Below are positions 6,636-8,434 of a stretch of DNA of 8,434 nucleotides, piece after piece. Under the pieces are notes generated by a model, which worked only from the letters and a program-made list of their open reading frames with translations, ran no database searches and was not told the DNA's origin. The DNA comes from Vulcanimicrobiota bacterium (lineage in GTDB: Bacteria > Eremiobacterota > Eremiobacteria > Baltobacterales > Baltobacteraceae). How positions within the stretch are numbered: the first letter of the stretch is position 1; each line of letters begins with the position of its first letter. Location: the NCBI GenBank assembly GCA_028287545.1, contig JAQBPL010000241.1, forward strand, positions 1 through 8,434, read 5' to 3'. The position numbers and the translations under genes are program-made.

Positions 6636-8189
6636 TCAGGTCGAGGCCGCACCGTTGCGCAGCACGCGTCCCGGACGCGCGCCGGTGAGCACCCCGTCGC
6701 GCAGCGCCGCCCGGCCGTTGACGTAGACGTCGCGTATCCCCTCCGGCATGGCGAACGGCTGCTCGTACGTCGCGCGGTCGAGAACGTGCTCCGGGTCGAA
6801 GACGACCAGGTCCGCATGCATGCCGGGGGCGATCGTGCCGCGGTCGCGCAGTCCGAAGAGCTCGGCCGGCAGCGAGGTCATGCGCCGCACCGCCTCCGCC
6901 GCGTCGAACACGCGGCGGCCGCGCACGTACCGCCCGAAGACGCGGGGGAACGTTCCGTACGTGCGCGGGTGCGGTACGCCGCGCGCGGTGATGCCTTCGA
7001 ACGCGCGCGCCGACGCATCGCTGCCGATGCAGCAGAATCCGGCGCTGAGCACCGCGGCGACGTCGTCTTCGCTCATCGAGAAGAAGACGGACTCGACGCG
7101 CATCTCTTCCTCGATCAGAAGCCGAATCGCGGCGCGCGCGGGGCTCGTGCGCCAGCGGCGGGCGAGCGCGTCGAGCCGCAGGCCCGCGACGTCCGCATTG
7201 CGTTCGCTGCCGGCGTCGGTCACTTGGATCGTCTCCCAGCCGTCGCCGCCGAGCAGCGGATCGCGTTGGATCTGCATCTCGAGCGCCGCGGCCAGCGCTT
7301 GCGCCGGATCGCGCAAGCGTTCGAGCGCAGCCGCATCACCGCCGCTGCGAATCCAGGGCGGGAGCACCGTGGCGAGTTCCGTCCACGACGCGACGTACGG
7401 ATACGCGTCGCAGGCGACGGTGACGCCGCGCGCGCGCGCGCGATCGATCGCCTGCAGCGTGCGATGGACTTTGCCCCAGTTGCGCTTGCCCGCGGCCTTG
7501 TGGTGCGAGCATTGCACGGCGACCTCCGCCCGTTCGCCGACCGCGATCGCTTCGGCGATCGCCGCTTCGAGCTCGTCGCCCTCGTTGCGCACGTGCGATG
7601 CGTACAGCGGCGCACCGGCTTCGCGCGCGGCGATCGCGCACGCCGCGAGCTCGTCGAGCTGCGCGTAGCGCCCGGGTTCGTAGATCAAGCCGCTCGAGAC
7701 GCCGAGCGCGCCTTCTTCGACCGCCGCGCGCACCAGCCGCCGCTGCGCCTCGAGCTCGTCGCGCTCCAGCGGGCGGTCTTCGTCGCCGGCGACGCACGCG
7801 CGCGTCGTGCCGAGCCCGACCAGCGACGCGACGTTGAGCGTCACGCCTTCGCGCTCGACGAGCGTGAAGAACGCGTCGAACGTCGTCCACTGCACGTCGA
7901 GCCGGTAGTCACGCGCACTGCGCCGTTTCTTCTCGAGCGCGGTCCCGGCGAGCGGCGCGATCGACGTTCCGCAGTTTCCGCCGATCTCGGTGGTCACACC
8001 TTGCCGAATTTTTCCCTCACAGCGTCCGTCGACGAGCCAGAGCTCATCAGAATGGGAATGAACGTCGATGAAGCCCGGCGCAAGCGCGAACCCATCGCAG
8101 GGGACGCGTTCGTGCGCATCGCGATCGGATAGGTCCCCGATCGCAACGATTCTGCCGTCGGCGACGGCGACGTCCGTGGTGTATGGCAC
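6636..8189 (-). CDS. N-acyl-D-amino-acid deacylase (D-aminoacylase), start uncertain
   Basis: Amidohydrolase-superfamily metalloenzyme that hydrolyses N-acyl-D-amino acids to D-amino acids and a carboxylate, useful for recycling D-amino-acid derivatives. From GTG 8189 the product is 517 residues. Metal-site motifs are present: HSHS (His44, His46) in GFIDVHSHSD, Cys73 in GGNCGTSIAPL, Glu171 in SSGLIYEPGRYA, His199 in YASHVRNEGDE, His229 in CSHHKAAGKRNWGK, and Asp391 in IGSDASAR, then HPRTYGTFPRVFG (407-419). These match the order of His67, His69, Cys96, His220, His250 and Asp366 that I recall for the Alcaligenes enzyme. The offset of about 23 residues says the N-terminus is short. The frame stays open to TAA at 8244-8246 and the extra codons read FERPRVFDGRGG, matching the usual family N-terminus. 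CTG 8240, with AGG seven bases upstream, is the best extended start, giving 534 residues. N-acyl-D-Glu or D-Asp deacylases are alternatives; substrate is not decided. Confidence 0.9.
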   Translation of the reverse strand: MPYTTDVAVADGRIVAIGDLSDRDAHERVPCDGFALAPGFIDVHSHSDELWLVDGRCEGKIRQGVTTEIGGNCGTSIAPLAGTALEKKRRSARDYRLDVQWTTFDAFFTLVEREGVTLNVASLVGLGTTRACVAGDEDRPLERDELEAQRRLVRAAVEEGALGVSSGLIYEPGRYAQLDELAACAIAAREAGAPLYASHVRNEGDELEAAIAEAIAVGERAEVAVQCSHHKAAGKRNWGKVHRTLQAIDRARARGVTVACDAYPYVASWTELATVLPPWIRSGGDAAALERLRDPAQALAAALEMQIQRDPLLGGDGWETIQVTDAGSERNADVAGLRLDALARRWRTSPARAAIRLLIEEEMRVESVFFSMSEDDVAAVLSAGFCCIGSDASARAFEGITARGVPHPRTYGTFPRVFGRYVRGRRVFDAAEAVRRMTSLPAELFGLRDRGTIAPGMHADLVVFDPEHVLDRATYEQPFAMPEGIRDVYVNGRAALRDGVLTGARPGRVLRNGAAST

Positions 8190-8241
8190 CCCACCGCGTC
8201 CGTCGAAGACGCGGGGACGCTCGAAGATCGTCCAGAGCAGC

Positions 8242-8266
8242 GTTTAACCTAGCTTTCGCTGGGTAC
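8242..8266 (+). promoter_or_regulatory. SigB-type general-stress promoter before the KGG gene
   Basis: GTTTAA at 8242-8247 and GGGTAC at 8261-8266 are separated by 13 bases. The consensus for SigB/SigF-type stress sigma factors is GTTTAA, 13-15 bases, GGGTAT, so 11 of 12 positions match with valid spacing. Transcription would start near 8273-8276, leaving a leader of about 35 bases before ATG 8310. The downstream gene is a stress-protein type known to be under SigB in Bacillus (GsiB), which supports the match. No sigma-factor gene is in the window. Confidence 0.6.
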
Positions 8267-8309
8267 AGGGCAGACGGTGGGCCGACAGCTCAGGGAGACG
8301 TATTTCAAG

Positions 8310-8434
8310 ATGGCGACCAACGAAAACGTGACTAGCAACGGCGGCGGGATGAGCGTGCGCGAGGCCGGGAAACGCGGGGGCGATCGGGTCAAAGCGAAGT
8401 ACGGCTCCGAGTTCTACGAAGCGATCGGCCGCAA
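8310..8434 (+). CDS. KGG/Em-like stress protein, N-terminal part (3' partial)
   Basis: The first 41 residues of a small, very hydrophilic, glycine- and charge-rich protein that continues past the window. After a short N-terminal tail (MATNENVTSNGGG) comes GMSVREAGKRGGDRV followed by KAKYGSEFYEAIGR. This is the ~20-residue repeat of KGG-domain bacterial stress proteins (as in Bacillus GsiB) and plant Em/group 1 LEA seed proteins. Such proteins are associated with desiccation or general stress tolerance; they are thought to be largely disordered and have no enzymatic role. The count of repeats is not visible here. ATG 8310 is the only start nearby; AGGGAG at 8292-8297 lies 12 bases upstream, a long spacing. 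The gene is divergent from the deacylase and preceded by a SigB-type promoter. Confidence 0.82.
   Translation, partial: MATNENVTSNGGGMSVREAGKRGGDRVKAKYGSEFYEAIGR

Noticed and set aside
6453..8132. 559-codon open frame on the + strand opposite the deacylase
   Set aside because: Arginine/alanine-rich translation with no recognisable domain, fully covered by the well-supported deacylase on the other strand.

Overview
The window comes from a GC-rich, gene-dense bacterial chromosome. No mobile element, phage gene, CRISPR array, tRNA or rRNA is visible. The genes are mostly housekeeping: DNA repair, translation, coenzyme A synthesis and fatty-acid initiation, with a few accessory genes. Ribosomal protein S1 has four S1 domains instead of the six found in proteobacteria. 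A SigB-like promoter appears to precede a KGG/Em-type stress protein gene. Both features fit a Terrabacteria-type lineage (Actinobacteria, Firmicutes or an uncultured soil phylum such as Eremiobacterota/WPS-2). That placement is inference; the sequence does not name a species.

Left part (1-2290), all on +: the last 39 codons of an unidentified gene, a short GC-rich stretch with a repeated motif, mutM (formamidopyrimidine-DNA glycosylase), and 28 bases later rpsA (ribosomal protein S1). The rpsA frame has no ATG, GTG or TTG upstream of its first S1 domain. The only well-placed initiation codon is ATC at 1019, preceded by a Shine-Dalgarno-like AGGAAG and an A/T-rich leader. A strong intrinsic terminator follows rpsA.

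Middle part (2287-5800): a class I SAM-dependent methyltransferase on - converges on rpsA, and its stop codon lies in the T-tract of the rpsA terminator. It is divergent from coaE (dephospho-CoA kinase, +), which overlaps by 4 bases a gene for a multi-pass membrane protein of unknown role. fabH (beta-ketoacyl-ACP synthase III, +) follows. coaE makes CoA and FabH consumes acyl-CoA, so the two are metabolically adjacent, although fabH is separated from the coaE pair by 59 bases.

Right part (5818-8434): two genes on -, a BsuPI-domain (intracellular proteinase inhibitor-like) protein and an N-acyl-D-amino-acid deacylase. Divergent from these is the start of a KGG/Em-like stress protein gene on +, cut by the window edge. 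The shared intergenic region carries a good match to the SigB-type general-stress promoter. The deacylase also lacks a normal start codon at the position its family alignment predicts.

I do not see a clear novel multi-gene system. The best leads are the non-canonical rpsA start, the SigB-type promoter on the KGG gene, and the deacylase start problem.
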